NCBI GenBank assembly: GCA_900313615.1
Contig: OMRP01000001.1
Location: 248,001 to 312,000 of the forward strand
Origin: an uncultured Prevotellaceae bacterium
GTDB taxonomy: Bacteria; Bacteroidota; Bacteroidia; Bacteroidales; Bacteroidaceae
Direction of reading: 5' to 3'
DNA: 64,000 nucleotides
Positions 52,101-60,012 of this stretch are shown here, piece after piece; within the stretch, counting starts at the first letter, position 1, and each line of letters starts with the position of its first letter. Under the pieces are notes generated by a model. That model saw only the letters and a program-made list of their open reading frames with translations. It had not been told where the DNA came from and made no database searches. A program made the position numbers and the translations under genes.

Positions 52101-54773
52101 GACGGCGGCTTGTATCGTGCCGTAATCGCCGCCACGACCCACCGTGAGCGTACCTTTGAAACCTTCTTCCACAGTCAGTGTGGTTGTCGCCACGTCGCTC
52201 AGACTATATGTGCTGCGGTCGGTGGTGAGCAGGGTGGGGGTGAGGCTCAGTGTGCTGCCAGCGGGCGCCTCACCCTTGATGTCAACAGTGATATGGAAAT
52301 AGTAAGTACCGTCTTTCTCAAAGGAATAACTACCTGTGACAGATGTTAGGTCGTCGGTGGACTCACCGAAAAGGGTGGTGGGAGAGAAACTGCTCTCGTT
52401 GCCTGTGGCATAAACGGCCACACGTCCAAGATGTTCAATGCCTGTATCGTTGAGGGCTATCTGTTGAAGGGTCATCTTGCTGCCCTCGCCGGCAACGCTG
52501 ATGCCGATGGTGTGCACCAACACATCGGTTGAGCCTTGCATCACAGTGGTTGACGGGGCGCTGACTATACTCACGTCAGAAATCTCTTGTTGCTCTTCGG
52601 CGTAGGCACTCACGTCGATGGCGAAACCCTCGGGCTGGGTGAACGAACTCTTCACCACGAAACGGGCGGTGAGCTTGCCGTCGCCGGCACTGCTCACGAA
52701 ATAGTCGGCCTGCGCTGTGGCTCCACTCAGGGCAGCCAACAGTTGTGTTTCGGCCACCTCGCCACCATTATATATATATAAGGTGTCCTTGGTGCCTAAG
52801 GAGAGTTGCTGGAAATCGAAGCGTATATGCTCGCCTGCGGTACGTGGGTAGAACGTCACGGTGCCTTCGAATTTCTTTGTGGCTTTGCCCGTCTCACCAC
52901 CATCGTCGTAGAAGAGGATATGCTGACCATGGCTAACGCCTATTTCGCCATTGTTGCCGGAAGCCATGATGTAGATGTCTTTCACTGTGCGCGAACCGTC
53001 GGGGTCGCCGTTGCTGACGGCTATGTCGTTGCCTCCGGCGTTGATGCTCACCACACGGGCGTCAATCTCGTTCTCACCCTCTGCATCGTCGCTCAGGTCG
53101 GCGCGCAGTCTGAAATAGTTGTTGCCTTCCTGTAATTGCAAGGGGGTGCTGAGCGTCAACACGGTGGTCTCACCCTCAATGGTGGCGGTGCCTATGTGGG
53201 GATTGGTCACCTCGCCGTCGCTGCGTCCTAAGTAGTAGAGTGACAACTGTGACAAGGGACTGCTCTTGGTGTCGATGGTGACGCTGTTCAGACTGATGAC
53301 GCTTTGGTCGCCCATGGCCAAAATGTTTAGCGTGAGCAGGTCGATGTCCTTGGCGTGGTTGGGTACGATGTCGGTGCTTGCCTGTATCACGTCCACCTGT
53401 TCGACAGCCATCGGACGTGAGAGGTACTCGCTCACCTCTGCTTGCCAACCGGTGCTGTTGTAGTTCCAATCGTTCGGGCAGAACAGGATGGTCAGCGAAC
53501 CGTCGTCGGCGGTACTGCGGACGATATGGCCGGGTCCCACGTCTTTGTCTTCCACATTGTTCAACTCCCACAAAAGAGTGCCGCTGGTGCCTGAACCGCT
53601 GTAAATCTTGAATTTCGACTTCACGCCGCCATAATAGCTGTTGGTGTATTGTAAACCAAATTCGGTGAAGTCGATTTGGCAAACCATCCCTTCGTGCTTG
53701 GGATGGAAGATGGTGATGCGGTCGTCGTTGCCAGGTTCATAACGGGGCTGGTATTCGCTCATGTCGCGTGTGCGAAAATGGAGACTGCCGTTGACGATGC
53801 GTTCCTGTGTGCCCTGTCCAGCATAGCAATAGACCGTGTTGTCCACAGGACGATTGCCCTCGGGGTTGCCGTCACTGACTGCCGTCGTCGTTCCACTGAG
53901 GGTGAGGTCTGTCAGACCGCCGTCGACGGCCGTACCTTCCTCGGCTGCGTCGCTGATGTCGTAGAGGAGGAAGAAATGGTTGTCGCCTTCATATAAGGTG
54001 ACAGGATTGTCAAGGGTGATTGTGAACGCATCGGCTGTGACGGCGGTGCTGCCCACCAATTGGCCTGTTGCCTCATCGCTGATGCCGGCGAAGTAGAGTT
54101 TGGCTGTGGCGATGTTCGGCCATGTGTCGGCGGTGGTGAAGGTGAATTGGTCGGCGGTCAATGCGGGCTCGGTGTCTTTTGTCACAATATCCAGATGCAA
54201 AATCGGTTGGCTCTTGTCGTCTGCGCATACGCTTGCCGACGTGGGGTGTGTGGCGGTCACGTGGTCCAACGTCATGGGCTGGGGTGTGAATTGGGTGACC
54301 AATGCCTCGATGCCTGCAGCAGTCTGTTTGGTGCCGTTGGTCGTAAGCACCACGGTGAGCGAACCGTCGTCGGCGCTGCTGCGCACCACGCAGGTCTGTC
54401 CATGGCGAAGGGTCTTGAGCAGTTGACTCCTGTTGGTCGTTCTGCCATTATATACCTCAATATATTGGTAGTAGATGGAGCCGTTGGCAAGGGCAATCGA
54501 CTGAAAGTCCACCTGGATTTTTTTCGAAGCATCCTTGGGGACAAAGGTGATGCTGCCACTGAATTCGGGGGTGATATCGCCGTCAGGACCTCCATCGTCA
54601 TAAAGCATGACGGGTACGTCGCCCACTGTAATCTCTTGGTGCTCGGTGCTCATCAGCACTACCATGGGCTCGTCGGCCATTCTCGATGGCATCGTCTTCA
54701 TGATGTTGGCGGAATTGGCATTTCCGACCATCAGCATCAGGAGCATCGTAATGAATTGTAGGTGTTTTTTCAT
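49161..54773 (-). CDS. Giant secreted multidomain protein with DUF4465-like domain, 1870 aa
   Basis: I chose ATG 54773 (signal peptide MKKHLQFITMLLMLMVGNANS); an earlier in-frame start lacks one. Approximate order: three CUB-like domains ('DDGGPDGDITPEFSGSITF', 'DDGGETGKATKKFEGTVTF') alternating with sialidase-N-like sandwiches (up to about residue 860), a parallel beta-helix of pectate-lyase type (about 875-1240, 'GGDYGTIQAAVDAV'), fibronectin/Ig-like parts, and a DUF4465-like domain at about 1525-1740 ('FENLYLPEEGYWYGADM', 'GFYVTNEAWAVDAIL', 'DTWQWVDLRSLGEV'). It ends in a T9SS-like tail. As I recall, DUF4465 occurs in BtuH-type B12-binding surface proteins. It is the last gene of the btuB operon. 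Confidence 0.85.
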   Translation of the reverse strand: MKKHLQFITMLLMLMVGNANSANIMKTMPSRMADEPMVVLMSTEHQEITVGDVPVMLYDDGGPDGDITPEFSGSITFVPKDASKKIQVDFQSIALANGSIYYQYIEVYNGRTTNRSQLLKTLRHGQTCVVRSSADDGSLTVVLTTNGTKQTAAGIEALVTQFTPQPMTLDHVTATHPTSASVCADDKSQPILHLDIVTKDTEPALTADQFTFTTADTWPNIATAKLYFAGISDEATGQLVGSTAVTADAFTITLDNPVTLYEGDNHFFLLYDISDAAEEGTAVDGGLTDLTLSGTTTAVSDGNPEGNRPVDNTVYCYAGQGTQERIVNGSLHFRTRDMSEYQPRYEPGNDDRITIFHPKHEGMVCQIDFTEFGLQYTNSYYGGVKSKFKIYSGSGTSGTLLWELNNVEDKDVGPGHIVRSTADDGSLTILFCPNDWNYNSTGWQAEVSEYLSRPMAVEQVDVIQASTDIVPNHAKDIDLLTLNILAMGDQSVISLNSVTIDTKSSPLSQLSLYYLGRSDGEVTNPHIGTATIEGETTVLTLSTPLQLQEGNNYFRLRADLSDDAEGENEIDARVVSINAGGNDIAVSNGDPDGSRTVKDIYIMASGNNGEIGVSHGQHILFYDDGGETGKATKKFEGTVTFYPRTAGEHIRFDFQQLSLGTKDTLYIYNGGEVAETQLLAALSGATAQADYFVSSAGDGKLTARFVVKSSFTQPEGFAIDVSAYAEEQQEISDVSIVSAPSTTVMQGSTDVLVHTIGISVAGEGSKMTLQQIALNDTGIEHLGRVAVYATGNESSFSPTTLFGESTDDLTSVTGSYSFEKDGTYYFHITVDIKGEAPAGSTLSLTPTLLTTDRSTYSLSDVATTTLTVEEGFKGTLTVGRGGDYGTIQAAVDAVSGGISGPVTISILPGIYNEVVKVPSIPGTSRYNPLVIESQTGSWEDVKIYFDRYDEPPYSDDKMSKEFGVFTINHCNYVTLRGLDITTLDKAFPGVVHIANESRHVTIDHCHIHCTTSQRYDEGDIKLINTYAENVANKNNDYMTVTNCLLEGGYIGVRMGGTGYVVLPKERGGVIENNTLVDQGSKGIYVMEESGVKVRNNTIRSRKTGGSFRGIDFQVRDTYDESAVIEGNHLYFGSSGETTGIHIRLANGTENCPVNVFNNEVKVDGISITDYAMVVNSSSSHLHIAHNTLVTGGNRSGATLWLNDNMGDDVEVVNNVMQNSSRGYVYRIGNASYLGQVSWRHQANHTNGDIFAYIGGTEYANHNAWVEQSGETDGIDEEVAFLHDEILEPTEAGSLVSGEPLPWVSNDICGTERDEQPTLGAYEYNGDDHAPVMNDGYPGVVDITDTSARITLNADMNSEAFVLVVEDGTTPTIDEVLTSDHSVALHKGSEGTFDATGLVTGSTYRAFIVLRSLRGSESILYSTDAFLAEGNELSELEIPQVTISGTTTMEQGSSTTLTATITNGQTPYHVTWFNGKHEVMGESDLDDTTLTCTIEATPSECDDWQAVVVDANGIEGRDTVRLIVTGEAITATFENLYLPEEGYWYGADMSESFVSGSYLFDNTCMPEYSYWSEFAYSNRTATNYVQLYPDQFNSAVGSGHNGSENYVVAYPFGGSIRVLNKEADVIDGFYVTNEAWAVDAILNGDGMTPGAFRKGDYLRMVITGTHADGSKSNMTYYLADYRDDDEAEHYYLDTWQWVDLRSLGEVKAISFKMEGNRANQYGLTTPTYFCIDDFNGERDIKDGGTVVIEDELVLSNLFDFVENEGRIVYDLADEPEQEVLDALELTPEGTLYVSGYTDPFDLVLQGTQRGKIQFVKVHVEASIPEGIEDITLSDDDIESIYTLDGKKLERFMQHGLYLVKTKDGRWKKIER

Positions 54774-54850
54774 ATTGTTAGTTTTTATAGTTTTTTTTGT
54801 TTCTCTGGCATATATAGAACAACTAGAAAACCCATCCATCGTCCTTCATC

Positions 54851-54881
54851 TCCCTCCCTTTGGGAGGGCTGGGGTGGGTTT
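54851..54881. repeat. G-rich palindromic element between 54894 and 54773 genes
   Basis: 'tccctccctttgggaggg' then 'ctggggtgggt'. Same design as at 33788, 43966 and 48697. It lies inside the B12 operon. Confidence 0.55.
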
Positions 54882-54893
54882 CCCTCGTCACTC

Positions 54894-55973
54894 CTAATAC
54901 CTGATAACCCTTGTCTTTCCGTCTTTCTGCCGAACGATGTTCAGACCAGGTTGGGGTGAATGATACCGTCGGCCACTCAGGTCGTAATATGCCACGGCTG
55001 TTTTTCCGCTCGTTTCATCTGTGTCCATCTCGATGATACCCATGGCGGCCTTGACAGAGGCTTCCAAATGCAAATCTTTGGCACCCATCACCTCGGTAGA
55101 TGTCTCGCCAATCCAACCGCATTGCTGGTTCTCGGCGGTGTAGATGCGCACGAAGTCGATGCCGTTGAGATGCACGGGTTGACGATTGTCGTCAACGGCC
55201 CAATCGAGGTCAAAACCGTTGGCTTGCCAGTCGTAGTCATTGTTGGTTCCCAGGTTGGCTTGGTTGTCGACATATCCCCACTCAAAGGCGGCCAACTCCC
55301 ATTTTTCGGGACTCACACTGACCTGTGTGCCATTCTTGGGCAATAAGGTGCCACGATATGTCTGTGCTCCATCCAACCACAAGGGGAAATATTCTTGGTC
55401 GTGGTATTCGTCTAAACGAAGGATTTTTCCCTCACCACCTTGGTTGTCAGTCCATGAGATGTCGCCCATGGGGTTGGGATAATAGGTCACCTCGTAGCCG
55501 CAGACCACATCGGTGCAACTGCCTGCCAACTCATACCATGTGTCGTCGGGAAGCCCATTGCCGTTTTCGTCCACTGCTACCATCACGATGCCAGGCTCAC
55601 TGCTTAGCACCAACATACTTCCGTCGCTCTGCTTGGTGCCAAAGGTGTTGCCCAACACGCTGAAGTCGCGCAGACCGGCCTCATTGCTCACGCGGTGGTC
55701 GAAATGGAAGGTGACGTAACCACCAAAGCCACCTAGACTGATCGTGCTGTGCCCACTCTGGTACACGTCGCCGGCAATGGCAGCGGTGCATTTTGCCGCC
55801 ATGGCAGCCGCATCATCGCCCGCCACGTATATCGGCATGTCGTTGACGAACTGACCGGGGGCAGGATGGTATTCATCCACGGCTTGCAACCATGCGCTAT
55901 AGCCCTCATAACTGTCTTGGCCATAGACCATGCCTGCCATCATCACTGCAATAATAAGTAGTGCCTTTTTCAT
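54894..55973 (-). CDS. Secreted B12-operon surface protein, 359 aa
   Basis: Signal peptide MKKALLIIAVMMAGMVYG. 'YHPAPGQFVNDMPIYVAGDD', 'TISLGGFGGYVTFHFDH', 'SSEPGIVMVAVDENGNGLPD' and 'DTWYELAG' are a pattern I associate with 'cell surface protein' genes that accompany btuB in Bacteroidales. The '…DENGNGLPDD' run looks like a calcium-binding loop. The C-terminal 'YYDLSGRRYHSPQPGLNIV' is a T9SS-like tail. It sits between btuG and the giant protein gene with no terminator, so it belongs to the operon. Probable role in corrinoid capture at the surface (inference). Confidence 0.75.
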   Translation of the reverse strand: MKKALLIIAVMMAGMVYGQDSYEGYSAWLQAVDEYHPAPGQFVNDMPIYVAGDDAAAMAAKCTAAIAGDVYQSGHSTISLGGFGGYVTFHFDHRVSNEAGLRDFSVLGNTFGTKQSDGSMLVLSSEPGIVMVAVDENGNGLPDDTWYELAGSCTDVVCGYEVTYYPNPMGDISWTDNQGGEGKILRLDEYHDQEYFPLWLDGAQTYRGTLLPKNGTQVSVSPEKWELAAFEWGYVDNQANLGTNNDYDWQANGFDLDWAVDDNRQPVHLNGIDFVRIYTAENQQCGWIGETSTEVMGAKDLHLEASVKAAMGIIEMDTDETSGKTAVAYYDLSGRRYHSPQPGLNIVRQKDGKTRVIRY

Positions 55974-56090
55974 TATTTTATTCTTTTCTTTCGTTATTCG
56001 TTCTTTTCTTTTTTGTTATTCCGTTATACCGTTATCACAATTTCCTAATAACGTCATCCAGTCACTCTGTCACCTCGAAATTTTCAATTT

Positions 56091-57257
56091 TCAATCTTCA
56101 ATTTTCAATGTCAAAAACGTTGCATGTCCGGGAATGTCGCCAGTGGCGGTATCCCATTTGTAGTTTCCGTCTTTGTCAAAGCAGAACAGCAGACCGCTTG
56201 ACACGTAGTTCGTGGCGTCCATGATATAAAGGTCATGTGTCTTCGGGTGAACCTTGATGCCGTAGGGTGTACGTATCCTGCGTCCTTCGGGTAGGGTGAT
56301 ATGGCTCTTCGTGAGCACCTCCAATGTCTTTAGGTGGATAATGCCGTAGTTGTTTTGTTTCTTCCCCGCCATGGTCTCGCTGCCGTAGAAATAGAGACTG
56401 TCGCCGCAGATGTCCATGTCAGCCACGGGAGTGTCTATCTCGTGTGTCACCAGCATATCGCCATTCACGTCGGGTTCCAACAGATACAGGCGCGAAGGAT
56501 TGTCCTCATAGTCGCCGCGAGAGGCCACCCACAATCGGCCGTAATGGTCGGCACGGATACGGAACAGGTTGGGGGCGACATCAATGTGGCGCTCAACAGT
56601 GAATGTGGTGAGGTCGACAACACTCACCCTGTTGTCGTAACCCATACCTTCGGTGGCATTATAGCCGCCGCTGTTGGCTACGTAGAGTTTGCCGTTGACG
56701 ACGGCCAACTCATCGGGTTGGTAGCCCACACTCACCGTTCCCACCACCTGCAGACTGGTGGTGTCCACCTTGTACACACTGCCCAATACTGACTTGCCGT
56801 TTACCGCACCCACGTAACTGCTCACGTACGCATAGCCGTCGGCAAAGGCCATGTAACGGCAGTTGGGAATGTCCACATGACCGATGCTCACGGCTGTGAA
56901 AGCGTCTGCCACTTCCACCTTGTTGCTGCAGTTGATGACCATCCACAGTCGGTGGCCGTAGATGCCGATGTCATTGCCCACATCGCCCAGGTTCATCGTC
57001 ACCGAGGGGTTGCGCGAGGGGTAGATGTTACGGTGGTATTCGCCAGTGGTCAGGTCGAGGAAATCGAGCGTGGCTTTGTTCGAACCCATGTTGCCTTCGT
57101 TGAGCACGTACATGCCGAGGTAACTAAGGTCGCCACCGTCGTCCACCGGCACGTCGCCAGTGTCGTCGGTCATGGGATAATAAATCAGTTCTTCGTCGCG
57201 ACAGCCTGCAAGCAGCAAAACGAACAACAGTAGATATGTCAGGTGGCTCTTTTTCAT
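56091..57257 (-). CDS. btuG: BtuG-like surface beta-propeller lipoprotein, 388 aa
   Basis: A lipoprotein (lipobox LLLAGC, acylated Cys at residue 19) with YncE-like propeller blades: 'MYVLNEGNMGSNKATLDFLD', 'SVYKVDTTSLQVVGTVSVGY', 'LYVANSGGY', 'NRVSVVDLTTFTVERHIDV', 'PYGIKVHPKTHDLYIMDA'. In Bacteroides, BtuG is such a propeller that sits over BtuB and binds B12 very tightly. The ATG overlaps the btuB stop as ATGA, so the two are translated together. I assign btuG from fold and context. Confidence 0.85.
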   Translation of the reverse strand: MKKSHLTYLLLFVLLLAGCRDEELIYYPMTDDTGDVPVDDGGDLSYLGMYVLNEGNMGSNKATLDFLDLTTGEYHRNIYPSRNPSVTMNLGDVGNDIGIYGHRLWMVINCSNKVEVADAFTAVSIGHVDIPNCRYMAFADGYAYVSSYVGAVNGKSVLGSVYKVDTTSLQVVGTVSVGYQPDELAVVNGKLYVANSGGYNATEGMGYDNRVSVVDLTTFTVERHIDVAPNLFRIRADHYGRLWVASRGDYEDNPSRLYLLEPDVNGDMLVTHEIDTPVADMDICGDSLYFYGSETMAGKKQNNYGIIHLKTLEVLTKSHITLPEGRRIRTPYGIKVHPKTHDLYIMDATNYVSSGLLFCFDKDGNYKWDTATGDIPGHATFLTLKIED

Positions 57258-59263
57258 AATGTCAGTTCTAAACTAAGGGCATAATTGCGCTTGGGCATGG
57301 GGTAGTTCACGATGACGTCGTAATCCTGGCTAAGCAGGTTGTTCACCTCCAAGGTGGCTTTCCAATGGGTTTTCCCAACCTGTCGCTCATAGGTAAGCCC
57401 CAAGTCGCTTGTGTACCACGGTTCCATGTGGTTGTAGATGATGTTCTCGGGCTCGTTGTATCGCTCACCGGCATAGATGAAACTGTAGTTCACTCCCCAT
57501 CCCTTCCATGTGGCACCCAATATGAGCGAACCACTGTGCCAAGGGATATAAGGCAACTGGTCCTTATAATAAGGTGTGTCGGGGTCGGTCACGTCGCGGG
57601 CGTCCTGATAGGTGTACTGCAAACGTCCTGTGACCAGCAGATGGGGCAGGGGGGCGAGGGTGGCAGAGGCTCCTACGTCAACACCGTGGATTTTCACCTT
57701 GCCCATATTAAGCATCGTCCAACGGAACTGCTGGCCTTTGGGGTAGGCAACAATCTTGTCAGTAACATGATTGTAATAGCCATCAATCTGAAATGATAGT
57801 TGGCGTAATACCCCTCGCTGCCAACTCTTGTCGTACATCATGCCGATGTCGTACTGCGTGGCGCGTTCAGGGCGCAACGAGGCGTTGCCCAAATCGGTAT
57901 AGTAGAGATCGTTGAACGTGGGCATGCGGAAACTTTCCTTCACATAGGCGCGTAACGACAAAGCATGGTCGTTGAAGGGGAACACATTGACGAACAGGGC
58001 GGGCGTGAAGCGTCCTCTGTCGCTAGTGCGGTCGTCCAAACGGGTATGGTCGTGAATGAAGCTGTACAGGATACTTGCCTGGGCTTTTACTCGCCAGAAA
58101 TCGATGCCGGTGGCTAACGAGAAGAGGTGCGACCAACGGGTGGGACGGGCAAAGCGGTAGGTGGTGGCTCCTAGCTTGTTATAGCGTATGTCGTAACTTG
58201 CCGATACGCTCCAACCACGCATCAGTTCATACACATGCGAGGTGGTGAGGTAATATTCCTGTTGGTAATACTTGTTGTCCACGGGCAGAAGGGTGGGATC
58301 GTTGTTCACGTAATGGGTGCGGTAATAGGCCCACTTGCCCATCACACGGGTACTATAACGGTCGCCCAGACTTTTCTGCCATGCCCCTTGTACAAAAGTG
58401 TTCAGGTCGCCTTGGCGCTCACCCCTGCGCCACACATTGTTGACGATGGCGCCTGGGATGCCGCGGTCGCTATTATATAGGTACGCTTTCACATGCCAGT
58501 AGCCCTGGTCGATAACTCCGTGTAGGTTGGCTTCCAAGCGTTCGGCATGTATGTCGCCGTTTTGGCGCGTCGCCGTTGTATCCCATGCCACGCTATGGTC
58601 GATATTGAAACGGCGGTAACGGAACTTATACTTGCCACTGGCGGTGAGAAAACCGGCGGAGAGCGAGGCGCTCACATCGTCGCTTATCTTCTGCTCCCAC
58701 AGGGCGGTGCTGCGGAACATATCACTGGAGCCATAGGCGGCCTTGAAACGCAGATGACGACGTTCGCCAGGTTGGAACCGGGGGCGACGTGTGCGGATAT
58801 ACACGCTACCGGCATTGCCGAAGTCGCTGGCTGTCTGGAAGATGGCGCTTTTTTGACCATTGTAAAGCGTCAACTCCTCCACATTGTCCAAAGAGAATTG
58901 CCCCAGGTCTATCTGTCCGTTCTGGGCATTGCCCAACTCGATGCCATCGTAATAGATGCCCAGATGGTGGGTGCCCATGGAACGGATGTTCACGGTCTTG
59001 ATGCCACCCACGCCACCATAGTCCTTCAACTGAATGCCGGAGAAATAGCGTAGCGCATCGGCAATGCTATGGTTGCTCATGCGCTCCAACGCCTTGCCGC
59101 CTAATTTCTGCGAGGGAACGACCTCGCGGAACACCAGTTTGCCGCGCACCACCACCTCGCCGATGCTACCAATCGTGTCGGCAGGTGACGACGTGTCAAC
59201 GCTTTGGGCAGACAACAAGCCTGTCCATACGACAAAAAATAAAAGAAAAGCGTGGCGCTTCAT
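57254..59263 (-). CDS. btuB: TonB-dependent vitamin B12 receptor (BtuB-like), 669 aa
   Basis: Signal peptide MKRHAFLLFFVVWTGLLSAQ. The plug domain follows ('IGEVVVRGKL', 'ALRYFSGIQLKDYGGVGG', 'TVNIRSMGTHHLGIYYDGIE', 'VEELTLYNGQKSAIFQ'). A 22-strand barrel with the usual aromatic-rich strands ends at 'YALSLELTL'. It moves corrinoids across the outer membrane using TonB. A cobalamin riboswitch lies about 50 nt upstream, which supports the substrate. Length is typical. First gene of btuB-btuG-54894-49161. Confidence 0.9.
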   Translation of the reverse strand: MKRHAFLLFFVVWTGLLSAQSVDTSSPADTIGSIGEVVVRGKLVFREVVPSQKLGGKALERMSNHSIADALRYFSGIQLKDYGGVGGIKTVNIRSMGTHHLGIYYDGIELGNAQNGQIDLGQFSLDNVEELTLYNGQKSAIFQTASDFGNAGSVYIRTRRPRFQPGERRHLRFKAAYGSSDMFRSTALWEQKISDDVSASLSAGFLTASGKYKFRYRRFNIDHSVAWDTTATRQNGDIHAERLEANLHGVIDQGYWHVKAYLYNSDRGIPGAIVNNVWRRGERQGDLNTFVQGAWQKSLGDRYSTRVMGKWAYYRTHYVNNDPTLLPVDNKYYQQEYYLTTSHVYELMRGWSVSASYDIRYNKLGATTYRFARPTRWSHLFSLATGIDFWRVKAQASILYSFIHDHTRLDDRTSDRGRFTPALFVNVFPFNDHALSLRAYVKESFRMPTFNDLYYTDLGNASLRPERATQYDIGMMYDKSWQRGVLRQLSFQIDGYYNHVTDKIVAYPKGQQFRWTMLNMGKVKIHGVDVGASATLAPLPHLLVTGRLQYTYQDARDVTDPDTPYYKDQLPYIPWHSGSLILGATWKGWGVNYSFIYAGERYNEPENIIYNHMEPWYTSDLGLTYERQVGKTHWKATLEVNNLLSQDYDVIVNYPMPKRNYALSLELTL

Positions 59264-59314
59264 CCAAAATACCGTTTTAGTCCGCCCTAACCCAAGAGGA
59301 CGACATGTGTTTGA

Positions 59315-59475
59315 CTACGGCAGGTCTTCTGACTTCGTTGACCGATGGCGAACGCCTTCCCGATATTCTCAGTGGCTCGTTTGTTCGCGGCGCTAATGTC
59401 AACTCACAGCAGCTGGACTGTCCGGGATTTGCACCCGTGTTCCCTTTTTAATCACGTAAAATGAACCGATAGTCT
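59315..59475 (-). promoter_or_regulatory. Cobalamin riboswitch upstream of btuB
   Basis: Minus-strand blocks 'GGGAACACGGGTGCAAATCC', 'GGACAGTCCAGCTGCTGTGA', 'GCCACTG', 'GGGAAGGCG' and 'AGTCAGAAGACCTGCC' match the B12 element. It lies between a -7 box and the btuB start. Confidence 0.95.
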
Positions 59476-59485
59476 TTATGCGTTG

Positions 59486-59493
59486 CAAAAGTA
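59486..59493 (-). promoter_or_regulatory. -7 element of the btuB riboswitch transcript
   Basis: Minus-strand TACTTTTG at 59493-59486, followed by CA. A possible -33 TTGG lies 22 bp upstream. Confidence 0.6.
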
Positions 59494-59633
59494 CGTTTTT
59501 TTTGCGACATAGGACCAATGCAAAGCGTTTTTTTTTCGACATTCAACAGATACCCGGCGCAAGAACACGTGAACGGATTCTTCTCTCCTTTCAATCATGT
59601 GTCAAAGATTGTATCTAAAAAAATCCACGTTTA

Positions 59634-59665
59634 TTTGGCAAATTGCAGAAAATGAAGTAATTTTG
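59634..59665 (+). promoter_or_regulatory. Promoter of tRNA-Arg
   Basis: TTTG at 59634-59637, a 20-bp spacer and TAATTTTG at 59658-59665. Confidence 0.65.
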
Positions 59666-59708
59666 CACCCGATTTTGGAAAACCTCGGTTTCTGAATCAT
59701 CATAGGAT

Positions 59709-59782
59709 GGTTCCGTAGCTCAGCTGGATAGAGCAACAGCCTTCTAAGCTGTGGGTCTTGGGTTCGAGTCCCAACGGAATCA
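59709..59782 (+). tRNA. tRNA-Arg (TCT)
   Basis: The acceptor stem GGTTCCG pairs with CGGAATC (one G-U). The D arm starts TAGCTCAGCTGG, the anticodon stem is ACAGC/GCTGT with loop CTTCTAA and anticodon TCT, and the T arm is TTGGG-TTCGAGT-CCCAA. CCA is not encoded. Confidence 0.95.
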
Positions 59783-59787
59783 CTTTA

Positions 59788-59813
59788 GGGGCGCAAATCG
59801 CGCCCCTTTTTTT
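59788..59813 (+). terminator. Terminator of tRNA-Arg
   Basis: GGGGCGC-aaatc-GCGCCCC followed by seven T. Starts 5 bp after the tRNA. Confidence 0.92.
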
Positions 59814-59960
59814 ATTGTCTCACCATCGACACCAGTTAAACTTACTCCTCTTCCCTCTGAATCACTTCTATTTGCACCCGACTTATCGGTCCTATTATCT
59901 AGTTTTTCGTAAACAGTGGCCTGTTAGCTAGGCCTCCTTTCGCTTTTTTCCCTCAACAAT

Positions 59961-59991
59961 TTGTATTTTTTTCATCTTTTTCTTACTTTTG
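59961..59991 (+). promoter_or_regulatory. Promoter of the partner-switching operon
   Basis: TTG at 59961-59963, a 20-bp spacer and TACTTTTG at 59984-59991, 21 bp before the ATG. Confidence 0.65.
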
Positions 59992-60012
59992 CATTTTGAA
60001 AGATAATACGGA

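Noticed and set aside
51219-52349. 376-residue plus-strand frame
   Set aside because: Antisense to the giant secreted protein; no start signal, domain or promoter.
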